A stretch of DNA of 64,000 nucleotides from Chrysomallon squamiferum (Eukaryota; Mollusca; Gastropoda; Neomphalida; Peltospiridae): positions 8,129,265 to 8,193,264 of the forward strand of contig CM022666.1 of assembly GCA_012295275.1 (NCBI GenBank), given 5' to 3'. Of the stretch, positions 1-12,449 are shown piece after piece. The translations under genes and the position numbers were made by a program. Under the pieces are notes generated by a model that was given only the letters and a program-made list of their open reading frames with translations, had not been told where the DNA came from and made no database searches. Every line of letters begins with the position of its first letter. Positions within the stretch are counted from its first letter, which is position 1.

Positions 1-18
1 ATAAAATAATAACAATAA

Positions 19-85
<67 letters not shown>

Positions 86-228
86 CCAGTTCAGGCTGAA
101 ATTAATTCGCCATATTTACACAGAATTAAAAGTTCCATTACAATTTGCATAGCAATAAAAAAATCACCATGAGCAACAGAAAACTGCTTGCAACTGCATG
201 AAAAAAAAGAACCCCAGTAAAGACATAC

Positions 229-388
229 CTATCAACTACAACTCCTGTTCCACCATGAGCTCTGACCACGTCAGTTTGACTGCTGTGTTCACTAGAGTCC
301 ATTTTGACAGGACTCCAAAAATGTTGCTCAGTCTAAATATGAGTAATTACATACAACTCCAAAGGTCACAATGTCACTGAAATGGCTT
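229..388 (-). CDS. First coding exon of a minus-strand gene leaving the left edge (partial)
   Basis: On the minus strand an ATG at 302-300, in context TCAAAATGG and preceded in frame by a TAG, opens 24 codons plus two bases (begins MDSSEHSSQTDVV, continues to GGTGVVVD). It ends at a good donor, GATAG|GTATGT (exon ends 229). A 3' splice site can be placed at 390-389 (TTTACAG) or 378-377 (TTTCAG). Base composition is far less AT-rich than the surroundings. The protein continues outside the window and I do not recognise it from 24 residues. A signal peptide or membrane segment is absent from this part. Confidence 0.6.
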
Positions 389-908
389 CTGTAAACTCCT
401 ATTATGTTATAAATATTCAAATATATAAACCCAGGTTTTGGCATTTACAAAAGCTGTTTACAATTTACATAATAACTTCTTATTATTTATCTTATTAATT
501 TTTCACCACAATGACTCTGAAAATGACAATCTAGCTGTTACAAATTAAACTGAATTATGTTGTTACTTCCATATATGAATTTATAAAAGGATACTGAATT
601 TTGATGAACAATATCCCGTTATCCCAATATGACCAAACAAGGCAAAACCACTAAAATATTTCCTGCTCTAAATATTTAAAGTGATCATCATTCAGGGAAA
701 CTAATAGTGTGAACATGAAATTACAAATTTCTGTATATAAGAGAACTGCTTAAAATAATTTTCTGTTGTCAAAAGGAAAATAAAAAGTGATGGTTCTGTA
801 ATTATAAGAATGATGGTAATAAATATTGACCTGTCAGCAGAAAAAACTAGTAGGAATATAAAAATGTCTTACATTAAACATGTTTTTTAATTATTATCGT
901 TTAATTAA

Positions 909-942
<34 letters not shown>

Positions 943-2694
943 TGACAACATCAATTTACAAAGATTGCTACTGAGTTCAAAAACATTTTACATAATTTAA
1001 CAATCCATATTACTGAAACTATTCAATTTTGAATAATTTTTTCCAATGGTCAAAATAATTAAATTTTCAAAAAAATAAATAAAAATAAATAAAATATCCT
1101 CATACATTTCAGTTTCAGGACCTTTTTAACCACTAAAATGAACTCTTTCACTTACTTAGGATATTTTAGCACATTCAAATACTCATATTTTGTCACACCT
1201 TGAACAGATACAGTCTTAATTTAAATATTTATGAGACTTTAAACATTTTTCTTTGATACTTTATTTTCATGCTTTTACTGATTCTGTTGAATATGTTTGG
1301 TCAGTCAACATTTATTTTGGCTTTAACAGTAATTCTAATTCCTGTAAGTTGTTTCACTTTTAACAGTAAATATATTAAATGACTAAGTCATACTTTTATG
1401 GTACTAATTTAATACTAATATTTCATTTACATTAGATGTGCATTTTTACTTAAATAAATATTAACGACAGATTATTGGAGAACTCCTAGAATTTGTATAT
1501 AATAATAATAATAATTTATTTATCTATATTGTATATTAACAAATTTTAAGATCAAAATTACGATTACAAAATGAACAGAAACAACAGTTGAAGTAAAACT
1601 TTTATACGTTATCAGATGTAGCTAATGTTAGTATTAATAAACTGATTATGAGAATGGGGATGGTTATTAATTAACAGCTTGAGGTTTTAAAAATATTAAA
1701 TGTCAATTAAAAATCTTTAGCATTGGGATGGGAAAAGCATTACAATAACCAATCCACCGGTGAATATTTTATTCACCATGTTGGAAAGCTTTTAACATGG
1801 CATTTGTGGTTTTAAAACAGCTGCCATTACATTTTTGACCTGATATGCCTGCAGACATCCAATGTCAGGAAATTACATACTATGGGCATTCATAATTTTA
1901 GTGGAATAATGTATAAAAAACTAACATACAACAACAGCAGTAACAAAGAATATGATAACTATTTAATATTTATTACTATTATTATTATTATTATTAGTAG
2001 TAGTAGTAGTAGTAGTAGTAGTATAATAAGCTGAGTATCCAAAGATTTTTACATGGCTGTCTACTTGAATGACCTTAGTATGATGTGATATTTATCTATA
2101 TTCATGTCTGTCTGTCTGTTTATCTGCATAAATGGATGAAATGATTGTGAGACTATCAGACAGTTTGTTAAAGAGATAGGTACTGATAAACATTAAAATG
2201 CCATTCAAATGAATGTTATTTCTGTCAAAATTATAGTAATAAATAAAATAGTATAATGTCAAAAACAATCATAATTTAAATAAGAAGAAAACCAGCAGCA
2301 ACAACTTTTTCCTTGAAAGTGTATGTGACTGTCATACTGCCAATGCAATCAAACATATAAACAAATGTAGACAACTTTCAACATTTTCTAACAACTGAAC
2401 AAAACAAAATGAAGGAATGAAAAGTATTTGATAAAAATTACAGAGTTACAATCAAATATTCACTAGATCATATAAAAATAAGAAGCTGGGGATCTTTTTG
2501 TGCAGTTTCCATATATACAAAAATATATATTATGGTCTGTGACATATCACATGTAATTACAAGACTGAGAAGATACCTAACAGCTTCATTAACAAGAACA
2601 GATCCAGTTTGAAAAACTGGTTTCCTGATTAATTTTCAGCCATTTTGAACAAAAACAAATTAGATGACATAAAAGACAATGAAGTTTATAACAT

Positions 2695-2730
<36 letters not shown>

Positions 2731-3026
2731 TAAATGACTTAGAAGTTATTTGCCATGCCGTAAATGAATATTTCAAGCTCATATTTGTGTTTCAAAAATC
2801 TGTAATGGCACACCAGTATCAATAGCATTTCAGTGACCTCACTTATACCCACTGTCATGAATTTAAGAGATGCATGAAGAGTTGTTTATCAGTTTATTTG
2901 CTGTTCTATCTGATCTACTGCAACCTAATGATGGAGAAAAGCCAAATCTACAATAGCTTTATTTCAAACATTTGACATTATTTTTAAACCAATATAATAA
3001 TTACCACCAATGAAGATAACAATAAC

Positions 3027-3080
<54 letters not shown>

Positions 3081-3158
3081 TACCTAACGAAAGTTATGAA
3101 GAAAAAACTTAGAAAATCTTTAACAGAATGGTTCAACAGTCAACAGACTCTGTATTCC

Positions 3159-3216
<58 letters not shown>

Positions 3217-3558
3217 TTTCACAAAAAATAAAAACGCCAGTTACAAACTTTCAAAATTATATATCTTTATACTTATAGGGTGTAGGCATTTAAACAATTA
3301 AAGTCTGTAAATTAATTTATCTGAAAGAAAAGACATTTCATTTATGTTTGAAAAGAATAGGGTCAATATTATACATTTGAAAATAATTAAATGAACGGAT
3401 GACATAGGAGGTAACATTACAATCTGATATGACTCACGATCACCGTGAGAGAAAGAGAACAAAATATATTTGAGAACTAAATGTTTTATTCACCAATTCA
3501 CCAAGACATGGTAACGGTTAGTTTAATCGTTACAATTACCTGCTTTATAATATTTTTG
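389..3558. other. AT-rich presumed first intron of the left gene
   Basis: No supported exon. It holds (ATT)n at 911-940, (TAG)n at 1991-2023, (CA)n at 2698-2728, (AAT)n at 3027-3080 and (TA)n at 3163-3214. Around 2305-2470 there is a diverged single copy of the start of the 1.4-kb unit that is tandem at 4550-8720. Confidence 0.5.
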
Positions 3559-3756
3559 TTATTTCTTACAGTTTAAATATATAACAGTTTTCTTATGAAC
3601 AAAATGGCTACACATATAGAAATAATTCGGCTGGCATTTTATAGTCGTCTGCAGTTCACAATAGGCGGTAGCCGGTCGGCGGTTCAGTTCGTGCAAGATA
3701 TCATGCGAATGTGCGGAATTACCCATTTCATTTTTACGGAGGAGGAGATAAAATAA
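3559..3756. other. CpG-rich island with small open frames on both strands
   Basis: GC and CpG content jump at about 3640-3740 (CGGTAGCCGGTCGGCGG) inside AT-rich sequence. On + an ATG at 3595 gives 53 codons to TAA 3754-3756. On - an ATG at 3726-3724 gives 55 codons ending at 3559. A splice acceptor TTTCTTACAG (+) at about 3562-3571 reads as a donor GTAAGA on -. Neither peptide is recognised. It may be part of the minus-strand gene's promoter/first exon or an upstream ORF. Confidence 0.35.
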
Positions 3757-3809
3757 AACTGATCACGTCCATATACAATATAATAATTGGGCATGAAACT
3801 AATACTAAC

Positions 3810-3945
3810 CTGCCAGTCATATATGCTTTTAGGATCCAAGTTTCATTCGCCAAAGTTATAAGAATTAAATAATAAATTCCAACATGGTGGGAGAGAGAAA
3901 AAAAAAGAGAAGAAATTAACTTTAGAGGTCACTTCCGCTTTACAT
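3810..3945 (-). promoter_or_regulatory. Probable promoter and 5' non-coding exon of the left minus-strand gene
   Basis: On the minus strand an ETS-like AGCGGAAGTG (3939-3930) is followed by a purine/pyrimidine stretch and a donor CTGGCAG|GTTAGT with the exon ending at 3810. A 5' UTR exon here spliced to 388 or 376 would explain the position of the ATG at 302. The transcription start is not resolvable from sequence alone. Confidence 0.4.
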
Positions 3946-4109
3946 ATAAGGATGTCCCGATGAAGTGTTTTTCCAAAGAAATTCCGTACATTTTCTAAAC
4001 GATAATATTCTTGTTAACAAATTAATTAAGTTATTAAAATAAAGTAATGAGCTGTTCTTTCCTGTTTAGATAAGTATACGATCGTATAATAATAATAATA
4101 ATAATAAAT

Positions 4110-4143
<34 letters not shown>

Positions 4144-4549
4144 CTAATATATATATATTATTTTATATTTCTCCTTTGTTATTATTATTATTATTATTAT
4201 TTAAACATTATTTATTTTTATAGTTATTATTGACTGAATGTGTTTTTATGTGTGTGTGTGTCACTGTGTATGTGTGTGTGTGTGTGTTTATTTAACACTT
4301 TGCCTTGCATATTTAATAAACACACTACTCTTTTGCATCAAGAAACAGGAAAATACTTACCATGGAATTCAATATACCAGTAAAGAAACATTTGCTTGAA
4401 CAGGAATTGTAATGGGTGATTGTAAATCACTGAAGTATAACAACAATTATAATAATAATGCATGAAGATTTTTTTTTAAATATAAATGAAAGACAATACT
4501 CCTTTTTCTTAAATCCTAAATCCAACCCTTTGCCATTGGGAAAAAAGTA

Positions 4550-5776
4550 ATAATAATAAGAACTTTCTTTCCATGAAAATGTATGTCATAGAGCAAATGA
4601 AATGCTGACATTAATCTATGAACAAATGCAGGCAACTCCTTTCAATAGTGTCTAATAATTATTAAAAAAAAAAAAAGTAGAAGAAGAAGAAATGTGAAAG
4701 AATAACAAATATTTGGTTAAAATTACAGGTACATATTAATCACAAATTCAGCAATTAATATCATCTAAATAAAATATAAGTAAGTAAATAAATAAATAAA
4801 TAAATCAAATCCAAAACAGATTTATAATTGTATATCTTTGAAATTCTAAAAATGACAACAGATTATTAAAAGAAAGAAAGAAAAAACAAAACCTACTTTA
4901 TTCTAATTAAATATTATTTGTTATTTATATTTAATTCAATTTTTTTTTTTTTTAATTATGTTCATTGTTATAATTTCTTAAGGGAATTGAAACACTATTT
5001 TCCAATGTTTACATAATGCATTTTGAAAAACTATATATAAATATATCAAAAACAACATCAAGGAAAAAACAGGTCACAGGATTTGACAATAATAAGAAAG
5101 TAAAGTATTTGTGTACTTGTCAAACTATATAAAATATGTCAACACTGCATTGATGTCATAAAGTTTTTGTTAATGTGAACAACATTATGACACAAGTAGG
5201 TTTGAAGAAAAACCCATTTAATTTGATTTTACATTCCTGCCAAATGTATAATTTACTTTTGAACAAATCTTTCTTTCTTTTCTTCTTATTATTTATTATC
5301 TTTTATTTCTTTCACTCTTATATTCTAATTCCTTGTTTGTTTGTTTTTTTATTCTCAGATTTTGCTTAATTTTGCTTTTATTCTTTTCTTTTATTTATTT
5401 ATTTCTTTTTTTTAATTATTATTTTAGATTTATTGTGTATTTTATTTTATTTAGTTTATATTCTATATCACTAGTACATTATTATTATTATTATTATTGT
5501 TATTATTACTGTTGATGTTGTTGTCATTCTTGTTGTATAATAGTATTAAATTTAACCTTTTTGTTTTATTTTATTGTTTAATTTTATTATTTAATTATTT
5601 GTTTTCAGTTAGTTTCAGTTTATTTTATTTCTTTTTATATTTCATTTCATTTATTTTACTTTTTAGATTTTTTCATAATTTTATTATTTGTTTAATTCAT
5701 GTCCTTATTTTAAATTTATTTAATTTTTTATAATTATTTGTACTCTATTTTGTTTTATTTATTTTCCTTTGCTTTT

Positions 5777-5824
<48 letters not shown>

Positions 5825-8189
5825 ACACACACACATACACATATATATACATTAAATTTTGTTTTCCTTTCCTTAAATTTATTTTAAATGTGTTATATTT
5901 TATTTTCATTTTTTGTTTTAGTTATAATTCTATATTTTCATTTGATTTATATTTTATTGCTTATTTTGTAATCTATTTTGCTTTATTTTGATAAATGTAA
6001 ATAATGTTAAAAATAATAACAATAAGAAATTTTTCCAGGAAAATGTATGTCATAGTGCAAATACAATCAAACATTAATGTATAAACAAACAAGGTAATTC
6101 CTTTTATTATTTTCTAATTTAAAAAAAAATGAAATGTGAAGGAATAACAATTATTTGGTTAAAATTACAGTTACATGTTAATTACAAACCCAGGAATTAA
6201 TAACATTTAAAGTAAGTAAAAAAAATTAAAAATTAAAATAAATAAATCATAAATGAAATCCAAAACATAATTGTATATTTTGAAAATTTCAAAACAACAA
6301 CTGATTTTTAAAACAAAAAACAACAACAACAAAGAAAACCCATATACTTTATTCTAATTAAATATTTTTTATTATTTATATCTAATTCTATTTTTTTTTA
6401 AATATGTTGATTGTCATAATTTCTTAAGGGAATTCAAAGACTATTTTCTGCTGTTTACACAATGTATTTTGAAAAATTAAAATAATTATATATATAAAAG
6501 TATCTACATTTCAAAATACATAAAACATATGCACTTATGATTCATTTTGTATATATCATATATTTTTTCATTTTTGATTCCAATTATGTTTTTTCTTTTC
6601 TTTTTTCTTTTTTTTTGATCAGCTATTTTTGTCATGTCAGTCAGCTGTATAATGACATCAAGAGATCAAACAACAAAAACTGATTTCCTGTTAATGTGAA
6701 AAACAACATTATGACATAGGTAGGTTTGAAAAAAACATATTTAATTAGCTTTTACTTCATTCCGGTCAAATGTGTAGTTTACTTTTGAATAACCTTTTCT
6801 TTCTTTTCTTATTATTATTATCTTTTTTCTCCTCTTTCACTCTTGTATTTCATACTTTTTTTTTTCTTTTTTTTTTATTCTCAGATTTTGTTTATTTCGT
6901 TCATATTACTTTCATTTCCTTTATTTTATTTTAAAATGTAGTTCCTATTGAACTTTGTTTTATTTATTTTGTATTTTATTTTATTTAATTTATATTCTAT
7001 ATCACTATTTTATTATTATATTATTATTACTGTTGTTGTTGTTGTCATTCTTGTTATAATAATATTAAATTCAAATTTTTTGTTTTATTTATTTTACTTT
7101 TTAGATTTTTTCATTGTTTAATTAATGTCCTTATTTTAAATTTTATTTCACTTTTTTAAAATTATTTGTACTGTATTTTGTTTTACTTATTTTCCTTTGC
7201 TTTTTATTTCACACACACACACATTAAATTTTGTTTTTCTTTCATAGAATTTTAAATTTTTGTTATATTTTATTTTCATTTTTTACTATCAGTTATAATT
7301 CTTATTATCATCTGAATTATATTTTATTATTTAAGTTGTAATCTATTTTGCTTCATTTTGATAAATAATATACTGTTAAAAAAAAATTAATAATAATAAG
7401 AAAAACCTTTTCCAAGAAAATGTATGTCATAGTGCAAATACAAATTGAACATTAAAGTATAAACAAATGCAGGCAACTTCTTTTATTTTCTCCTAATTTA
7501 AAAAATGAAGAAGAAGAAGAAATGTGAAGGAATAAAAGTTATTTGGTTAAAATACAGTTTACATGTTAATCACAAATTCAGGAATTAATACCATCTAAAG
7601 TAAGTAAAAAAAATTAAAAAATAAATAAATCATAAATGAAATCCAAAACAGTTTTATAATTGTATATTTTGAAATTTTAAAAATGACAACTGATTTTTAA
7701 AAAAAAAAAAAAAAAAAACAACAACAAAAAACCCTCATACTTTATTTTCTTTAAATTTTTTTATTATTTATATCTAATTCTATTTTTTTAAATTATATTC
7801 ATTTTTATAATTTCTAAAGGGAATTCAAAACTATTTTCTGCTGTTTACATAATGTATTTTGAAAAATAATATATATATATATATATATATCAAAACGTGT
7901 GTATCTACATTTCAAAATATATAAAACATATGCAGTTATGATTTATATATCATATATTTTTTTCATTTTTGATTCCAGTTATGTTTTTTTCTTTTCTTTT
8001 TTCTTTTTTTTTTGATCAGTTATTTTTGTCATGTCAGTACAATGACATCAAGAGATCAAACAAAAACTGATTTCCTATTAATGTGAAAAACAACATTATG
8101 ACATAGGTAGGTTTGAAAAAAACATTTAATTTGCCTTTACTTCATTCCAGTCAATTTAATTTATATTCTGTATCACTATTTTATTACTA

Positions 8190-8243
<54 letters not shown>

Positions 8244-8720
8244 TGTTGTTGTTGTCATTCTTGTTATAATAGTATTGAATTTAACTTTTCTGTTTTAATT
8301 AATTTTATTATTTAATTATTTGTTTTCAATTAGCTACAGTTCATTTTATTTCTTTTTATATTTCATTTTGTTTATTTTACTTTCTTTTTATTTATTTTAC
8401 TTTTTGAGATTTTTTCTTTTCTTAATTTTATTTGTTTAATTCATCATTTTTCATGTCCATATTTTTAATTTGGTTTCGTATTTTATTTTTATTAACTGTA
8501 CTCTAGTTTGTTTTGTTTTTGTGATTTAATTTTGGCTTTGCTTTTATTAATATTTAAAAAAAAATCTTTTATAAATAGACAGATAGATAGATAGATATTA
8601 ATTTTGTTTTCCTTTCATAAATTTATTTTAAATTTTTATTATATTTTATTTTCTATTTTGCTTTAAGTTATAATTCTTATTTTCATTTGATTTATATTTT
8701 ATTAATTAATTTGTAGTCTG
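4550..8720. repeat. Three tandem copies of a 1.4-kb AT-rich unit
   Basis: The marker AAAATGTATGTCATAG recurs at 4577, 6040 and 7417 (spacings 1463 and 1377). Around each, the same order of landmarks recurs: AATGTGAA(A/G)GAATAA, TTTTCTGCTGTTTACA-like, GACA(C/T)A(A/G)GTAGGTTTGA, TTTATATTCT(A/G)TATCACTA, then a T-rich TTTTATTT tract. Copy 3 has an internal deletion of the 5235-5450-equivalent segment near 8150. No transposase frame or terminal repeats are visible; open frames here are poly-Phe/Leu/Ile artefacts. Confidence 0.8.
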
Positions 8721-9454
8721 TTTGCTTTATTTTAAGTTCATATTTTTATTATTATTATTATTTATTATAATTATTTTTTAAAATGAATTTATTGTTAAAT
8801 TTATTTATTTTATTTTATTTCATATTTTATTTTGTTTTAATTATTATATAATTTATTACATGTTATTAATTTGATTTTATTTAATTTTCGCATTTTACTG
8901 TTTTATTTATTTAATGTTTTCCATTGTAGATTTTATATTTTGGATCACTGTATTTTTTTTTTTTTTTTTTTATTTCATTTTATACATTATCTTATCTATA
9001 AATTTTTATATTTATTTCATTTTATTTATTCTTAATTTTTTTTTTTATGTAAAAGAATTGATTTATAATTTTTATTTCACTTTAATATTATGTTCATATT
9101 TTTCTTCTATTATTTTTAAATAAAAATTTTTATTATTATATTTTTTATATTTAATTTTTAGTTTGTTTTTTAAACATTTCCTTTTATTTTATATATCAAA
9201 TTACATTGTGATATCGTATGGCATAATAACTAACTATGTTTTATATCATTCTTGCCTTTCATTTGATTTCACTATTTGTGACAAAATCAAATAGTTAAAA
9301 GAATGTAGGAAGTGATTTATTTTTAATATTTCATTTTAAGTAATCGTCTTTTCAGGTAAGGACAAAAAGAAGATGACTGCCAAAAGGAATTTTTTTAAAT
9401 TATTATTTTTTTTTTTTTACCTGCGTCAATGATGTTTCCCTCTGCAATAAGAAG

Positions 9455-9560
9455 CTATCCCATTGGCTTAAACAATTAAGGAGCTCTTCGATTGGCTGAC
9501 TTTTGGACTAATGAGAAGATACAATAAAAACTAACTGTAACAAAATCACTATATAACTAA
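9455..9560 (+). promoter_or_regulatory. Promoter with paired inverted CCAAT boxes and TATA box
   Basis: Two ATTGGCT elements (ATTGG at 9462-9466 and 9491-9495, 29 bp apart) precede TATATAA at 9550-9556. If transcription starts about 9580, they lie near -119 and -90, where NF-Y sites normally work. The region is distinctly less AT-rich than its flanks. It points at the + strand gene with coding exon 10301-10825. Confidence 0.6.
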
Positions 9561-9917
9561 ATAATATTTATGCTTAACGTAGTTGTATTTGATCAGTACG
9601 AGGAACATTTGTTGTTGAAGGTTGGTGTTAATTTCAGATTTGTTTTATGTAACAGTATTATTGTTATTATAATAATGAATTCATTGTTTAAAAACCTTTT
9701 TATATTCTTTCTTTGCATTGGCGTTAGATAGATATGTAGATGGGTTTCATTCTGTTTTCTCACTTTTATCTTTATCTTCTTTTTCATCAAAATAATTTTG
9801 TTTTTATTTTTGGTTGTTCTGTTCTTGTTATTTTTCGATTTCTCTTTCTAATATCAGTTTTGTTGCCTTCGTTTACAAATACTCGATTAAGGTTTACTTT
9901 AACATAGTCATTTGTTC

Positions 9918-9920
<3 letters not shown>

Positions 9921-9986
<66 letters not shown>
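9921..9986 (+). repeat. (AG)33 tract upstream of the 10301 coding exon
   Basis: Uninterrupted AG dinucleotide run between promoter and coding exon, presumably in the 5' intron or leader. It is complementary to the (CT)n run at 10862-10924. Confidence 0.95.
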
Positions 9987-9988
<2 letters not shown>

Positions 9989-10300
9989 TGAAAAATATAA
10001 TTCACTTTCTTTTAAAACTGTCCCATTAAAATTTAGACGACAAACGGAGAGAATCAATGCTGATAATTTTTAGATCCATTTAATTGTTTCCGTTTTGGTT
10101 TTCTTTTACAGTTGATTTATGAAAAATCTAAAATGCTTCATAATTCATTCACGGACTGATTCTCATTAATTTAACTTCATTTTCAAACAAATTATTAGAA
10201 AATGATAATTTATTTTATGTATGTATATGTACATAAATAAGTATATTTGCATTTTAAAACTTACTTATTTTTATCTTTTCAGAAACTCAAATAAAACGAA

Positions 10301-10825
10301 ATGGAAATTTGCACTGAAGAATCTCAACTTATGTCTGAAGACACTATGACCCATGCCGTTCGTAGAAAAGAGAATGAATTACGAAATATTTTATTCTTTG
10401 GAGACTCTCTTTTCATGGATACCGCCTATTTTGACAAGGCACTCTTGAAAGCTGAAGAGGAGATTGGTGATGAAAACGATAATTTTTTGGAAACTCAGGA
10501 ATCTGCTGATTTAGCTAGTCTTGGCTATTCATGCCACGATATAGATAATAACAGATATTCCAACATCTTAATCAAGAAAGAAATTATCATCACCAGGCGC
10601 GATTCTATAACAAAAGCGACAATCGGGCAGGCTCAGTCTGTCGAGGGTTTTCGCAATAATAATAATGCACGCAGTCAAAGGATATCGCCGCTGGAACATG
10701 ATGAAAAGAAACTTTTGAATATTTTGTTTTTCGGCGAATACCTGTACATGGATACAGGCTTTTTTGACGACGAACTACAGTTAGCAGAAGATGAAGAAAA
10801 CACGTTTAAAAATTCTTGTTATTAG
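10301..10825 (+). CDS. Unrecognised acidic 174-aa protein with internal duplication and KEN box
   Basis: ATG in good context (ACGAAATGG), stop TAG at 10823-10825. An acceptor TTATCTTTTCAG (ending 10282) shows that the 5' UTR is spliced and that this is the only coding exon. Residues 23-55 and about 134-166 are two copies of one motif, pattern NILFFG(D/E)xLxMDTxxFD followed by an acidic helix-like segment. The linker (about 60-130) is polar with an Asn run. K23-E24-N25 followed by N29 fits the preferred APC/C degron form KENxxxN. It overlaps R28-N-I-L31, an RxxL. Repeat 2 has lost the KEN. No signal peptide, membrane segment or catalytic motif. The paired-CCAAT promoter plus KEN box suggest a cell-cycle protein, but this is inference; I know no family with this repeat. 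Confidence 0.75.
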   Translation: MEICTEESQLMSEDTMTHAVRRKENELRNILFFGDSLFMDTAYFDKALLKAEEEIGDENDNFLETQESADLASLGYSCHDIDNNRYSNILIKKEIIITRRDSITKATIGQAQSVEGFRNNNNARSQRISPLEHDEKKLLNILFFGEYLYMDTGFFDDELQLAEDEENTFKNSCY

Positions 10826-10856
10826 CTGCTTTAGCAAGGTCACAAGTTACATGTTT

Positions 10857-10861
<5 letters not shown>

Positions 10862-10924
<63 letters not shown>
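10862..10924 (+). repeat. (CT)n tract in the 3' UTR of the 10301 gene
   Basis: About 63 bp of perfect CT repeat starting 37 bp after the stop codon, of opposite polarity to the AG run upstream of the exon. Confidence 0.95.
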
Positions 10925-10927
<3 letters not shown>

Positions 10928-10929
10928 AA

Positions 10930-12180
10930 ATTTAATTTATATTCACCTCGCTAATTTTAGAAAGTTAAATTAGAAGAAAAAGAAACATGTTCATCTTTCA
11001 TAAAAAAAAAAGTATATCTTCATTCAGAAAAGAGATGATGCCATGATTTACAAATGAACAATTTCATTAACCATGTGATATTTTATTCAATCAGCAGACG
11101 TCATTGCAGGTATTCAGTAGAAGGGTAAGAAGCCTGCGGATGCTCAGTCTCAGCACACAGGAAATGACGTAATTTTACACCATGCGTGTTGGTAACTTGA
11201 AATTCCTCACGTACTATTAAGAGTTGATGAAACTCGCTTAAATCGTACCGATGCCAGCAAACTGTAAGCTGTCGTGTTCTGGCATGCTGTAAGCACGCGC
11301 AAAAATACAGTCTGCCAAACGATCTTTTTTTCTTTTAATGTTTTTGAATCGAAGTTGATCAGAACTGTGGATTCGTCAGCCCAGCCGTAACTTAATAAAT
11401 TTCGTAAGAAGGGAACATTATATTATTCATAAAATAGGTATTTTATCATTCATAAAATATGCATGAAACACACGGATAGAGATATACAATTCATGAAAAC
11501 GATAATTTCGTCGTTCACGATAAATGACAGAGTGGGTAGTTTTATCACCCAAACAGCCAAGGCACACAAATTGATGAACAAATAAGTTTAAAAACGGATT
11601 TGAAAAAAAAAAAAAATTATTGAAAATTGTAATAGAATGTTATTATGTGTAGAAGATGATTATCTGAACATAAGCATAATTACTGTTATTGTCTTCATCA
11701 TCGTCACCATTATTATCATCATTATTGTTATAATCATATTCACGGCTATTATCATCAATGTTGTGGTTGTTATAAATATTATTGTTATTATAATAATCAT
11801 CATTATTATCGTCATCTTATTATTGCTGTATTGTTGTGGATGTTATGATTATTATTACTACCATCTTTTAATTATTTATTTTGTCATCCTCATCATATTA
11901 TTATTATTATTATTATTTACATGCTGTGTCTCAGTGTTGATATTTGACTGTAAATAGATTCAGTTCTCATTATTCACTATTGTTGTTTATCATTATGTCA
12001 TAATCTGCATACAGAGCAGAATTGTTAAACTGAATAAATATTTTGAATTTCATCGGTTTGATGTTTTTTATTTTAGTGTTATTAAAAACAGAATAAATGC
12101 TACAGAAAACCGGCGAGGGAGCTAGGGGGAGGAGTGTCTCACGCACGCACGCACGCACACACACACACAAAATTGTTGGG
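10930..12180. other. Intergenic: CRE-like sites then (ATT/ATC) microsatellite field
   Basis: About 11030-11560 is less AT-rich and contains GACGTCAT (about 11097) and ATGACGTAA (about 11164), CRE/ATF-like, but no exon I can support. From 11660 to 11920 there is a degenerate ATT/ATC trinucleotide field. CACG/CA repeats lie at 12141-12168. Confidence 0.4.
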
Positions 12181-12449
12181 CTCCAGCGATGTTTGGAAGT
12201 CTTCAGTGCTTAATGTAAATAAATGTTGTACAAGTACATTCCGGCCAAAATAAATGAAAGTAAATCTGACTGGTAGAAAGCTGTGAAAATAGGCCATTAT
12301 CCGCACCAAAAGTAAAATCATTGATTATGTCATCAAACGTTATGCACCTCATTTTATCTCTTTCTTGAAGCTAATTTGCCAGACAATTTGCCTTCAGACA
12401 TGGTTGCTCTGAGCTCACTTTTGATTCTCTTTATCTGGGAAAAATGATA

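Noticed and set aside
5175-9123. Several 60-80-codon open frames rich in Phe, Leu, Ile and Tyr
   Set aside because: They translate T-rich and ATT repeat tracts of the 1.4-kb unit, with no splice context or conserved composition.
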